DNA of 64,000 nt, taken from the NCBI GenBank assembly GCA_963932465.1, contig OZ010791.1, forward strand, positions 622,549,800 to 622,613,799. The letters are read 5' to 3'. The notes under the pieces are model-generated. The model searched no databases. It was not told the DNA's origin and worked only from the letters and a program-made list of their open reading frames with translations. Positions 12,125-22,419 of this stretch are shown piece by piece (the stretch's first letter is position 1; each line of letters opens with the position of its first letter). The stretch is from Maratus speciosus. Taxonomy: Eukaryota > Arthropoda > Arachnida > Araneae > Salticidae. Position numbers and translations under genes: made by a program.

Positions 12125-12436
12125 AACAAGAATTCTGAATCTATTGAAAATTCTCTTTAATCTTTCAAACATTGCTGGAATATAAGAAATTTTTCTGTAA
12201 GTAGGACGAGTTAACTGGGCGCTTTGGGGATAACTATTGAACTTCTCAATTAATTTATGGATAACCTGTGGGTTATATCCGTGATCTATTCCAATCTTGA
12301 CAATATGGTTCAGTTCATCTTCCAAAAATTCATCCGAACAAACAATATGTGCCCTCTTAATAAAAGAATTAACTGCAGACATTTTATAACCCCATGGGGT
12401 TGAAGCAGTAACAGGAATAATGCAATCTATTTTCAT
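12011..12436 (-). pseudogene. Penelope-like connector region running into frame-shifted GIY-YIG
   Basis: The minus-strand reading starts after a frame break from the RT fragment. Residues 20-75 (SFIKRAHIVCSDEFLEDEL, then a helical stretch with YNPQVIHKLI) are the post-RT region typical of Penelope-like polyproteins. The next 35 residues continue toward the endonuclease. After about 12120 this frame is no longer the GIY-YIG frame, because one C is lost relative to the right arm. The intact-frame version of the endonuclease is seen at 13057-13488. This is a decayed copy. Confidence 0.75.
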
Positions 12437-12525
12437 TGATTTTCTGAAAACTTTTCTTTTAAGCTTATTACCAGATTTTATAACTAAGACATCTAAAAAT
12501 GGGAGGGTGTTATTGACTTCATTTT

Positions 12526-13065
12526 CTATGGTGAATTTAATATTGTCGTCGAGATGATCAACTCCTCAAAAAATTCCACTAAAGCTGGTTTCCCCTCTTC
12601 CCAAACTACAAAAACATCATCCACATACCTTAACCATAATTTGGGTTTACGTTTGAAAGTGTTGAAAATCAAATCTTCCAAGGGTCTAAGCTTAAATTCG
12701 GCAAAAATACTTGAAACAGGTGACCCCATCGGTACACCCTTATCTTGCTTATAATAATTACCGTTAAAATAGAGTACATTACTCTGGTTAATTAAATTTA
12801 AACCTGCTTCTAAGGAGGTTTTAATTTCTTGACTCAGATTATTTAATTTATCTATAGACTGGTTAATAGTATTCATAACTTCGGAAATATTTATGGAGGG
12901 GAAAAGCGAGACAATATCAAAACTAGCTAAAATAGTATTATCGTTAATCTCAATATCTGCAATCCTGTTTATGAATTCATCAATAGAAGAAATAGAATAT
13001 TTTGAAGATGGGATAACCGTTTTTAGGAAACTAGCATAAGCTTTTTCAACATAACTTTGCAACAT
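12526..13065 (-). pseudogene. Penelope-like reverse transcriptase fragment
   Basis: This 179-codon minus-strand stretch carries the core of a Penelope-like RT. Motif A is ASFDIVSLFPSI (FD at residues 49-50), motif B is KGVPMGSPVSSIFAEF (110-116 is GVPMGSP), and the catalytic motif C is LRYVDDVF (YVDD at 147-150). The palm aspartates are present. The fragment lacks the N-terminal RT motifs because it stops at the head-to-head junction (about 13065-13069), and it is separated from the connector downstream by a frame break near 12500. The enzyme would copy element RNA at a nicked target. This copy cannot make a full protein. The methionine at 13065 is at the truncation point and is not a natural start. 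Confidence 0.88.
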
Positions 13066-13488
13066 AATGCCTCCCCCTCAAATAATCTGTTTGCAGCTAT
13101 TACCAGAAAGCAAGATCCTCTACCAATTTTATTCCATCCTGGTGTTTACGAAATCCCTATTCAACTCAATACTGGTCTTTTAACTTCATATACTGGAATG
13201 ACAGAACGATGCCTGTTTGAAAGGATTAAAGAACATAAAAGTGATTTAAAATTCAATAGGCTATCTACAGCTTTATCTAGATTAGCATTTAAAGGAAAGT
13301 AAGTTTATTTTGTCAAGGCAGTTTATTTTGAGAATGTAAAAATTATCTCTAAATATTCCAACCCACTTAAAGCCCTTATACGTGAATCCATAGAAATAAG
13401 TCTAAGAAAAATCGAGGTATGCAATGACAATATTTCATTTCAAATTTCTAATGTTTGGTTGAATATTTTAAAAGAAATACATTCGTAG
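13057..13488 (+). pseudogene. Penelope-like GIY-YIG endonuclease domain with one in-frame stop
   Basis: The plus-strand frame reads through FAAITRKQDPLPILFHPGVY, then SYTGMTERCLFERIKEH, then an in-frame TAA at 13300-13302, and continues in the same frame with NPLKALIRESIEISLRKIE to a natural stop at 13486-13488. GVY and YTG correspond to the GIY and YIG strands, the ERIKEH segment carries the conserved Arg and His, and the RES glutamate fits the metal-binding Glu. The same TAA lies at the matching place in the left arm, so it was present before the two arms formed. In Penelope-like elements this domain nicks the target DNA. No RT is attached upstream on this strand. Confidence 0.85.
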
Positions 13489-13790
13489 TGCTTATTTCGA
13501 GTTTTCCTAGTTTCTTATTGTAGTGTGTTAGCCTAACAACAGATGGCGCCATATCCAATGCAGTACTGATTTTGGTTGTGTTAATGATCAGTTACCGTAA
13601 TATTTTTAGCTGTGATGTCGTGAAAGTGAATGTGCTGTTGGAAACTTCGCTCCGAAAAAATCAAGGACTCTCTCCCCTGAAGATGGCTCGTTAGAAAGAG
13701 CACGAAACGTTGGGAATAATTTGTAATGTATTTTTAATATAGTTTTTATTTACATGTACGCTGATGAGTATCGTAAGATTTTTAATTATT
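13069..13790 (+). repeat. Penelope-like inverted arm, right (plus-strand 3' end)
   Basis: Plus-strand second copy of the 3' third of the element, meeting the minus-strand copy 5' end to 5' end at about 13066-13069. The unique spacer between arms (12125-13068) belongs only to the minus copy. Such partial inverted head-to-head structures are known for Penelope-like insertions. Terminal AATAATTAAA at the left arm (11404) is matched by TTTAATTATT at the right (13781-13790). Confidence 0.85.
13674..13716 (+). ncRNA. Candidate hammerhead-like ribozyme motif, right arm
   Basis: TCCC, CTGAAGA (13677-13683), a GCTC...GAGC stem-loop, CGAAAC with GAAA at 13704-13707, then GTTGGGA. Same arrangement as the left arm, and the core bases are conserved between arms although flanking bases differ (GTTGGG here, ATTGGG there). 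Penelope-like elements are known to carry hammerheads in their terminal regions, which supports the reading. Helix III is extremely short, so activity could need dimer formation. Confidence 0.45.
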
Positions 13791-13839
13791 AAATTTTGAC
13801 AGCGTAAGTTCAAGTTTTTCTTAAACTAAATAAATTTTG

Positions 13840-14445
13840 TGATTTTTTCTGCTGATTGACTGACAAATTTCATGATTTTTTCCAGTTGTCGTTTGACAAT
13901 TTAAAAAATATTTTAGAGGTTTTTTTCATTGATAGACTTTTGTGTTATGCAATACTTTAGAATTTTTTTCATTGATCGACTGACGAATTTCACATTCTTT
14001 TTCTGGCAAGTGATCGATGAATTTCACGATTAACTGATCGATTGAAGAATTCCACATTTTTTTTTTTTTTTTTTTTCTGACAGTCAGACTAACAAATTAT
14101 GCAATTTTTCTAAATAATGAATGATGATTTCACAAGTTTTTCCTACAACCAAATGACGAGTTTCATGATACTTTCTTTCTACCAATTACTGAATTTTGCA
14201 TTTTTTCTTGCTAGTGATTGATGATACTTGCGTGTGTTGTTTTAATATAGTTGATGGACAATTTTAATGGTTTTTAACCACAAGTGATTAACAAATTTCA
14301 CAATTTTTTCCTGCAATTGACTGTCTAATTTCACAACTGATTAACGAATTTCATGATTTTTTCTGTGCGACTGACCAAAGAATGTCGAAATTTATGATTT
14401 ATTTCCTGTGATCAATGGCCATACTTAGCAGTTTTTTTTTCCCCA
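13840..14445. repeat. Diverged 31-bp-like array, right part
   Basis: About 15 units of variable length (roughly 35-45 bp) with the pattern TTTTTTCC, GTGATCGACTGACGAATTT, CACG. The core matches the reverse complement of the 31-bp array monomer (TTTTTTCCGCGATC, TTTGACGAAATTCGCG) with drift, so I take it as an older relative. It continues the remnant left of the Penelope-like pair. Confidence 0.6.
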
Positions 14446-15864
14446 CAACTGGAAAAAGAAATGAATTAAAAGGCTGCATGAAAAAAGGCAGTACGGTCCA
14501 CCAGGTGCTTAAAATATTTAAATAGGACCACTGGGCATGCAAAGTAGTTAAAATCCCTTCCGCCTCGGCCTACAGGCGGAGGTAATTTCGAAGTTAAGTA
14601 TATTAATTTCACCAACAAGAACTAAATCATGATTAGAGATTTATTCACTTTAACAATTTTATCTGGCCGCTTTTGACGAGTTTTTATTTCATTTTTATAT
14701 AATAGCTGGTTTTATCAGAATCACATTAAGGCAGCATTCAAAAAAATACTTTTCCATGCTCAACAACTCGAAATTTTCTGGCACATTTTCAGATTAACTT
14801 TTAATAGAAAAAATATTAAACTTGCTGACGTGAATTTTCAAGAGATTTATAAGCGAGCTGTGTTTTTATTTTTCGTTGAATTAATTAAAACTTGATTTAT
14901 GAACAATTATTTTCTTAGTAAGACCATTTTATTTGTTTCTAACACAATCGCTTCGGGAAATTCTGTTCAAAATGCCCACTTTGACATCATTTTTTTAAAT
15001 ATATACTGCTTCTATCAAAAAATCGATCATTACGGTAATTTATATAGTTTCTGCATAAGAGAACTTGCAGATTGGATGCGTTTGAGAACAAAAATGAATT
15101 TAAAAATGAGTAAGAAAATAAGCAGTTTGGATTTGAATACACCCTCAATAAGATTTTTTTTCTTCAACCGCTATGTATTTTTAATTACAAAACTTTGTAC
15201 GGCATCCTGAAATCTATTTATATTATAAACCCCAAATGTACATCAGTAATTCTGATGTCAATACTAGCATCAATGTGACGAAAATTATGTGACAGTTACA
15301 ACAGTGGAGTTAAATATATGACAAACTAAACTCAGTAAAATATGACAATTGGTTGTGTACTTAATAATGGAACTTTCCATATATTGTGTATGTAACATAG
15401 ATATGCACAAATGTTAACTTGGGTACACAAATAAGTCACCAAAAAGAAGGTGAACTCTTAGCTAACATGAAAATCTGTTAAATATTTTTCATTGAGGTAA
15501 ATGCTTATATACAGTATTGTTAGGTCTGCCATTTACAACTAAAGTGCTATTTCAGCATCGAGAGTTAAGGCTTATTTTAGCTTACAACCCATCAAAAGTT
15601 ACTATTTTGGTGGAAAAACAGAAAAAGAGGGTAATATTTTCCATTTCAAGCTACCATTAAAAAAAAAAAAAAAAGATGAATCCCAGAGCTAAGGTGCCTA
15701 TTCTTTTATTTTTTTAAAACAATCTCCCCATTTTTTTTAAAAAACAGATCTCTGCTGTGTTATATTAGTGCATGTATCCGATAAGACATTTGTAGGCCAA
15801 ATCAAAGTCTTTTAGCCAAGTCAGATAGAGTGTGGAAATGATGATTGTTAATAGGGGTAATTGC
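14446..15864. other. AT-rich sequence without a recognisable gene
   Basis: A short inverted CCGCCTCGGCCTACAGGCGG lies at 14560-14580. The 103-codon ORF at 14899-15210 is Phe/Ile/Asn-rich with no domain that I can name and low-complexity codon use, so it is probably chance. An A run is at 15660-15674. Confidence 0.45.
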
Positions 15865-16728
15865 ATTTCAAATCATGATTTCTCTCTCACACATATACAT
15901 ACTAAAAAAATGTCAAACTAATCATTGATTACATACTCATTTTTATTCAACATAAATTACATTTCAAATCATGATTTCTCTCTCACACATATACATACTA
16001 AAAAAATGTCAAACTAATCATTGATTACATACTCATTTTTATTCAACATAAATTACATTTCAAATCATGATTTCTCTCTCACACATATACATACTAAAAA
16101 AATGTCAAACTAATCATTGATTACATACTCATTTTTATTCAACATAAATTACATTTCAAATCATGATTTCTCTCTCACACATATACATACTAAAAAAATG
16201 TCAAACTAATCATTGATTACATACTCATTTTTATTCAACATAAATTACATTTCAAATCATGATTTCTCTCTCACACATATACATACTAAAAAAATGTCAA
16301 ACTAATCATTGATTACATACTCATTTTTATTCAACATAAATTACATTTCAAATCATGATTTCTCTCTCACACATATACATACTAAAAAAATGTCAAACTA
16401 ATCATTGATTACATACTCATTTTTATTCAACATAAATTACATTTCAAATCATGATTTCTCTCTCACACATATACATACTAAAAAAATGTCAAACTAATCA
16501 TTGATTACATACTCATTTTTATTCAACATAAATTACATTTCAAATCATGATTTCTCTCTCACACATATACATACTAAAAAAATATCAAACTAATCATTGA
16601 TTACATATTCATTTTTATTCAACATAAATTACATTTCAAATCATGATTTCTCTCTCACACATATACATACTAAAAAAATGTCAAACTAATCATTGATTAC
16701 ATACTCATTTTTATTCAACATAAATTAC
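15865..16728. repeat. 96-bp tandem repeat, nine nearly identical copies
   Basis: Units start ATTTCAAATCATGATTTC at 15865, 15961, 16057, 16153, 16249, 16345, 16441, 16537 and 16633. Only a couple of substitutions are visible, both in the eighth unit (ATATCAAAC, ACATATTC). Each unit holds a CTCTCTCACACATATACATA stretch. No ORF crosses the units. The near identity implies very recent expansion or efficient homogenisation. Confidence 0.97.
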
Positions 16729-16819
16729 ATTTTACAGCAAATGATGAAGGCAGCAAAATTTACATACAGTGTACAGAAATTAGCTTAAAATGATACAAAT
16801 TATTATAAATGTAACATAT

Positions 16820-16856
<37 letters not shown>

Positions 16857-17435
16857 AGATGTTATATAATTTCTTATAGATTACATAAATTTTTCATAGA
16901 TTCTTATATACTTTATTTTAAACTCAGTACATGGCTTTTGTTTATTTTACTTTTATAAATAAATAAAAAAAAAAAACAAAAAAAAAAACGAGGACTTAAA
17001 AAAAAATGAAAAATTCACTCAAATATTATACTGATTCAATATTTTTATTCTGCTAAGACCTAGTGTGGAAATTTTCTTACAGTTTCTACCAATAGTACAA
17101 AAGGCCTGGTAAATAGAAATTTGGTAAATACTCAAAATTATAAAATTGAAATTATTGCCATCATAAATCTTGAAAAATTTCAACTAAATTAATATATCCT
17201 ATTTATAAAATCACATACAAAATGATGTAACAATTTTGGTAATAAATCAAGAACTATAGAACACATATTGTCATGAAATTTAAATATGATGTTATAATGA
17301 ATTACAACATGTTGAAGATGGTGTGCATAACATTTAATTTTTTCTTCACAGAGTTGCATAAAAAAAACATGAATGCATTACCTTCTATGGACAACAATGA
17401 CTTAAAATTTAATTTTATGACAATACATTTGGATC
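16729..17435. other. AT-rich sequence with a 31-base T run
   Basis: The T run at 16822-16852 may be the reverse-read tail of a retroposed copy, but no duplication or body is identifiable. The ORF starting at 17273 runs into the pogo-like relic and is not a gene. Confidence 0.45.
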
Positions 17436-18055
17436 TACCTCTCTTTAAGATATCTCTATTTTATAAACTTTTTCTTGGATTTCAAGACTATTTTTTGAAC
17501 TTTCTTGTAATATACTTCCAAATAGCAAAGTACATTCTCTATTTAACATTATTATTATTATTATTATTTTGTAATCTAAATTTTTTATTTCCATTTCACA
17601 AAATATTTCTGGATATTTCAAACTTATTCTTTCTTTTTAAACATTTCATGATGTCTAAAGAACTTGAACTAGCATTACCAGACAACTACAGTCCTGGAAG
17701 TGTTAAAACCGCTATGGCATCATTCTTTGCATTTCATACAGGTAAAAAACTTTAAACAGGCTATAATAATGAGTAAAAATGTGTTTATCTGGCTAATTTT
17801 AGGATCTTTCCTGAACTTGGAATATTGCATAGTTTAGGAGGTCTGACTTTTTCTAAAAAAATTGGACATGTACAAAAGAAAAGAAAAACAACACAGGTGA
17901 AGTCGATTTTGCTAAAATATTCTAAGCTGCAGGTAAGACGACAAAAGCTTAAATGGTTAAAATTTGTGTTTATGCAGTTTTAAATTATTTTAAAAGTCGA
18001 ATCAGTATTTAAAGAACATTTTTGCTGGATTTAGCAACTTCATTAGTTAGAAATA
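17436..18055. mobile_element. Pogo-like MITE, old decayed copy
   Basis: Segments match the copies at 18256 and 21105: GGATCTACCTCTCTTTAAGA at the left, CTTCCAAATAGCAAAGTACA, AAATATTTCTGGATATTTC inside, and GGATTTAGCAACTTCATTAG near the right end. Terminal repeats have eroded, so the boundaries are approximate. It encodes nothing intact. Confidence 0.6.
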
Positions 18056-18255
18056 GGGATGTATATCTTATAAAAATAACAAAAGTTATATATTTATTGA
18101 AGCATACCACAACATATTCCTTTTTGAAAGTACCATGAATAACTTTTACAGTTCTTACACAAAAGTATCCTAAGGGCATTATAAGTTTTCAAGTGCGGAC
18201 AAATTTTGGCATGTGATACTTATAAAATAATGACCATCTTGTTGCTAAAAATATA

Positions 18256-19581
18256 CAGTCAGACCTCTATTTAACGAACCTCTATTTTGTGAATTTCTCT
18301 ATTTTGCGAACTTTTCCTTGGAACCAAGAACATTTTGCGAATTCCTTCGTTAAATAACCTCCAAATAGCGAAGTGCACTCTCTATTTAACGAACTTTTTC
18401 TTGTGATCAATTTTTTTTTCTCCCCATTTCTCAAAATATTTCTGGACATTTCAAACTTATTCTTTCTTTTAACACATTTTATGATGTTCAATTTCCTTGA
18501 ACTGGTTTTACCAGGCGCCTTCTTTGTCAGCAGTGAGAATTCAGTAAGTACGGGGGACGAAGACGATAATCTCTTAGAGTAACTTTAAAAAATGTGGATA
18601 CAGTGAGAAAAAAAGAAGAAATTAACCATGATGTGCTGATTGATGATTGTATTTCACTTAATTCTGAAACTGAGACCTCGGAAACATTATCCGAATTAGA
18701 TATTTTCGACAGTGTGAAAAATAAAAACAATACAGTCAATGAATTGCGATGAAGACGAATATGATGATGGTAGAAATGATCATTATGCAGGAATTAACAA
18801 AACTTCGTATGATGAAATGCTAAAATCATTTGAAACAATCCGACGCGGATTATAGTTAGAAGAAAATACGTTTGAAGGGGTTTTTGGTGCATTGCATAGA
18901 TGCGAGACGTATTATGAGAGAAAGCACTTTTTAAAATAAAAAACTCAGGCAAAATTAACAGAGTTTTTCAGAAATTAAATTTAAGGACGCATATGTTAAT
19001 GTATGGTTAAAATTATTTGGTATAATAATAATAAATACGACAATGTCATTAAAATTCGTTGATTTAATGTAAAACTATTTACTTTAAACAGAAAATACAG
19101 TATATTCCAGGATAAGGTTTTGTTTTCCTTGCAGATTTCGAAGATTTAAGCACATAGAAAAAATGAATTGATGATGAATATTGGTAGGTAAAATAAATAA
19201 AACAAATCGATATAATTTATTTAAAAAAATGTGATTAATTACTTTTAGTCAAAATATTTAGTGTTTATGAATTTAAAATCTGTTTTATGTAGTTTAACCC
19301 CTTGAGGGGCACTGGTATATATTATATACCACCTACGATTAATGAAGTTTTACACCAGAAGAATTTTATTAAATTTTACTTTTCTAACTTTGGTGGAAAA
19401 AAACCGTTAAATTGCTTTTACTTAATTTGAAATAGAATTTTTCAAAGATTCCGGTAGGAATTCAGCATTTCACAAACGTAATTGCTTGCCCCTGAAGGGG
19501 TTAAAGTATTTTAAAAGGAATTTTCCATATAACGAACTTTTTTCCGGGATTTAGCGACTTCGTTAAATAGAGGTTTGACTG
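18256..19581. mobile_element. Pogo/Tigger-like MITE, copy 2 (1.33 kb)
   Basis: TA (18254-18255) CAGTCAGACCTCTATTTAAC ... AAATAGAGGTTTGACTG TA (19582-19583). TA duplication with CAGT-starting ends and ACCTCxATTTAACGA is typical of pogo/Tigger elements. The interior has the remains of an acidic coding tail (STGDEDDNLLE near 18550-18580) shared with the copy at 21105, but no DDE domain. A piggyBac-like MITE is nested at 19298-19500. Confidence 0.88.
19298..19500. mobile_element. piggyBac-like MITE nested in the pogo-like copy (203 bp)
   Basis: TTAA at 19294-19297 and 19501-19504 flank CCCCTTGAGGGGCA ... TGCCCCTGAAGGGG. The sister pogo-like copy at 21105-22250 has the uninterrupted site (GTAGTTTAAAATATT near 22147), giving direct empty-site proof of insertion into TTAA. 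It has no coding capacity. TTAA target plus CCC ends indicates piggyBac-type mobilisation. Confidence 0.85.
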
Positions 19582-19583
19582 TA

Positions 19584-20582
19584 CATACAACATAAGAAAT
19601 TTTTTGCTTACATGAAAAAAACTACATGAAGGGGATTCATGGATGATGTAGACATAATTAATTTCGAATATATATATATCTTTCATACACACCATTTACC
19701 ACCACATTTGAGCACAAATAATTAATTTTGAGATAATTTTCAGTTGTTTATTTATTTATTTTTGTCACCAAGAAAATCACCTAGGAAAAGTGATCAGAAA
19801 TAAGGAATAAATATCATTTTTTAGTAACAATAAGTGTAAAGACAAATTAAAAAATAAAGAAAAAAGACAGTTAATGCAGTTATTTATTATAAAAAGTCAA
19901 AAGTGAGATAAATAATATTTAACATGACACTTAATTTCATTTTACAAATGTAATCTTAGATTGTATGGTACCAGCATGTGTTATTGCTTTTCATCAATTG
20001 CTGGAGTTTTATTATTATATCCAAGGAGTTTTATTTGAAAATATCTGAAACAATCACAACAAGAAGAAAGGAGTTTGAGGGTGGGATGGGAGGAGAATTT
20101 CGTTATAGTTACTGCATATAAAAACATATATAGTACAGTCTGGAAAATCTGTACAGCTTAGATTCAAAGACTTTGTAGTTTTCAGATTTTAGATCGCTCC
20201 TTTGCTAACATTTCAAAACCTCATGAAAATAATTAAAATAATAAAAATGTGTTATAAATAAAAATTGTACTAATAAAATTATATCTAATGAAGGATACAA
20301 ATAATTGAATAACTAATCTAATTCAATGTTACAAACTATAACAAAAAGCTGCTGAACATTTGATCAATAGTAGTTTTATTAAGAACATTCAATTAGTTGT
20401 TTTAAAATCTTTTCTTAAAACCTGCAAATAAGGAGCCGTTCTTGTCCAATCACGAAAATGTTTATAATTCGAAATTCAAATATTTATCTCTTTTAGTTCC
20501 TCATTAAGTTTTTTCTTCTTCTTTCCTCAGATTCAATATCCAATGAGTGCTCTGAAGACTGCATTACACCTCTTATAATTTC
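19584..20582. other. AT-rich sequence, no gene recognised
   Basis: No terminal repeats or open frames of note. On the minus strand this is the region downstream of the candidate terminal exon at 20583-20644 and could be 3' untranslated sequence if that exon is real. Confidence 0.35.
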
Positions 20583-20644
20583 TTAACTGATGCTTCGTAA
20601 GCACAAATCATCCAGCTTACAAGTAAGGTCTCCATAAGGACATG
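20583..20644 (-). CDS. Possible terminal exon of an unknown gene (minus strand)
   Basis: On the minus strand a pyrimidine-rich tract ending TTCACATTCTTTTTAG gives a strong 3' splice site. The exon after it, if entered in the frame that starts with two bases of a split codon, reads CPYGDLTCKLDDLCLRSIS and stops at TAA (20583-20585). Three cysteines in a short stretch suggest the end of a secreted, disulphide-rich domain, but I cannot name a family. No upstream exon is identified in the window, and repeats lie on both sides. It could be chance, or a relic within a repeat. Confidence 0.25.
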
Positions 20645-21026
20645 CTAAAAAGAATGTGAAAAAAAATTAGAAATGGTCTTCTCAATGGCATAACTGTTTA
20701 TAAAAACAATATCTGTGGAATCTCAAACTATATGGCCCTATTTAAAAAAAAAAAAAAAAAGTTGATTTATTGTGAATTGGCGACATAAAGTATAAAAAAA
20801 AAATACTGTTTTGTAATCACTGACCTTTCATTCCATGGGTGAAATATTATTACTAAACATGCTGAACCATTTTTTAAAAATTTAATTTTAAGAGACAAAA
20901 AAGAATACCATTAGCACTTTGACTTTTAAAATATGTTTCCTTTCTTAAAATTAACTTTATCCCCCCACCCTTCCATACATTTGCTATGCAGAAAATTGAC
21001 CCAGCTACCAGACAGTAACTGAACAA
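20645..21026. other. AT-rich sequence, nothing recognised
   Basis: Contains an A run (20743-20760) and C-rich CCCCCCACCC near 20962, with no supportable gene or repeat boundary. Confidence 0.4.
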
Positions 21027-21104
21027 TAATAAACGGTCAAGTGCGAGAATTACTCGTGCTCATAGGGTTTCGTACAATAAGTATATGAATTTTGAATTGT
21101 ATTA

Positions 21105-21768
21105 CAGTCGGACCTCAATTTAACGAACCTGTATTTTGCGAACTTTTCCTTGGAACCAAGAACATTTTGCGAATTTCTTCGTAAAATAACCTCCAAATAG
21201 CGAAGTGCATTCTCTATTTAATGAACTTTTTCTTGTGATCTAATTTTTTTTTCTCCCCATTTCTCAAAATATTTCTGGACATTTCAAACTTATTCTTTGT
21301 TTAAACACATTTTATGATGTTCAATGGCTTTGAACTGGTTTTACCAGGCGCCTTCTTTGTCAGCAGTGAGAATTCGGTAAGTACGGAAGACGAAGACAAT
21401 AATCCCTTTAACTAAAAAAAAAAAAAAAAAAAAAAAATTTGGATACAGATGAGAAAGAAAGAAGAAATTAACCATGATGAGCTGATTGATGATTGTATTT
21501 CACTTAATTCTGAAATTGAGACCTCGGAAACACTATCCGAATTGGATATTTTCGATAGTGTGAAAAATAAAAACAATACAGCAATGAATTGCGATGAAGA
21601 CGAATATGATGATGATGGAAATGAACATGATGCAGGAATTAACAAAACTTCGAATGATGAAATGCTAAAATTACTTGAAAGAATCTGACGCGGATTATAG
21701 TTAGAAGAAAATACGCATGAAGGAGTTTTTGGTGCATTGCAAAGATGAACGTATTATGAGAGAAAGCA

Positions 21769-21800
<32 letters not shown>

Positions 21801-22250
21801 CTCGGACAAAATTAACAGAGATTTTCAGAAACTAAATTTAAGGACGCAAATGTTAATGTATGGTTAAAATTATTTTTTTATAATAATAATAAATACGATA
21901 ATGTCGTTAAAATTCGTTACTTTTAATGTAAAACTATTTACTTTAAACAGAAAATACAGTGTATTCCCGGACAATGTTTTGTTTAACTTGCAGATTACAA
22001 AGATTTAAACACATAGAAAAAAATGAATTGATTTGAGATATTGGTGGGTAAGATAAATAAAACAAATCAATATAACTTATAAAAAAAATGTGATTAATTA
22101 CTTTTAGTAAAAATATTTAGTGTTTATTAATTTAAAATCTGTTTTATGTAGTTTAAAATATTTAAAAAGGTGAGTCTCTGTTTAACGAATTTTCCATATA
22201 ACAAATTTTTTTCCGGGATTTAGCGACTTCGTTAAATAGAGGTGCGACTG
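21105..22250. mobile_element. Pogo/Tigger-like MITE, copy 3 (1.15 kb)
   Basis: TA (21103-21104) CAGTCGGACCTCAATTTAAC ... AAATAGAGGTGCGACTG TA (22251-22252). Colinear with 18256-19581 at high identity, minus that copy's piggyBac-like insert. It carries an A run (21414-21436) and a (CA)n stretch (about 21767-21781). Non-autonomous: only an acidic tail ORF remains. Confidence 0.9.
21449..21688 (+). pseudogene. Acidic C-terminal tail relic of a pogo/Tigger transposase
   Basis: The 79-codon open frame begins RKKEEINHDELIDDCISLNS and continues with an Asp/Glu-rich stretch (CDEDEYDDDGNEHD) to NDEMLKLLERI. Pogo/Tigger transposases often end in an acidic tail after the DDE domain, and this sits just before the right end of the MITE, where such a tail would lie. 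The paralogous copy at 18256-19581 has the same stretch with a frame break (GTCAATG insertion near 18734). No DNA-binding or catalytic domain remains, so it is a leftover from internal deletion. The assignment rests on position and composition. Confidence 0.5.
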
Positions 22251-22419
22251 TATTAAAACAATCGTTTTTAAAGAAAAATAAGACTTCGTAAAAACTATAC
22301 AATATAGGGTTTGGTATAGCTGTATATATACTAGAAAAGTATGAATGGGTATGCTGTAAAAGATCAAAGAGATATGAAGCCTAAATAACATCAAATATTG
22401 CTATTCTGTATAAATCTTA

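Noticed and set aside
13290..13330. GTAAGT...GGCAG around the in-frame TAA as a tiny intron in the Penelope-like gene
   Set aside because: The span would be about 25 bases, too short for a spliceosomal intron. A small duplication of the TTTATTTTG phrase explains it better.
13759..13772. GCTGATGAGTATCG as a hammerhead core (CTGATGA)
   Set aside because: No GAAA follows a helix II at the right distance in either arm. The CTGAAGA...GAAA motif 80 bp upstream fits much better.
15865..16728. Regular repeats that could suggest a CRISPR array
   Set aside because: The units are contiguous 96-bp repeats with no variable spacers, and the window is eukaryotic.
17273..17755. 160-codon ORF as a gene
   Set aside because: Its second half translates a decayed pogo-like MITE (same sequence as non-coding parts of 18256 and 21105) and the first half is low-complexity AT-rich sequence.
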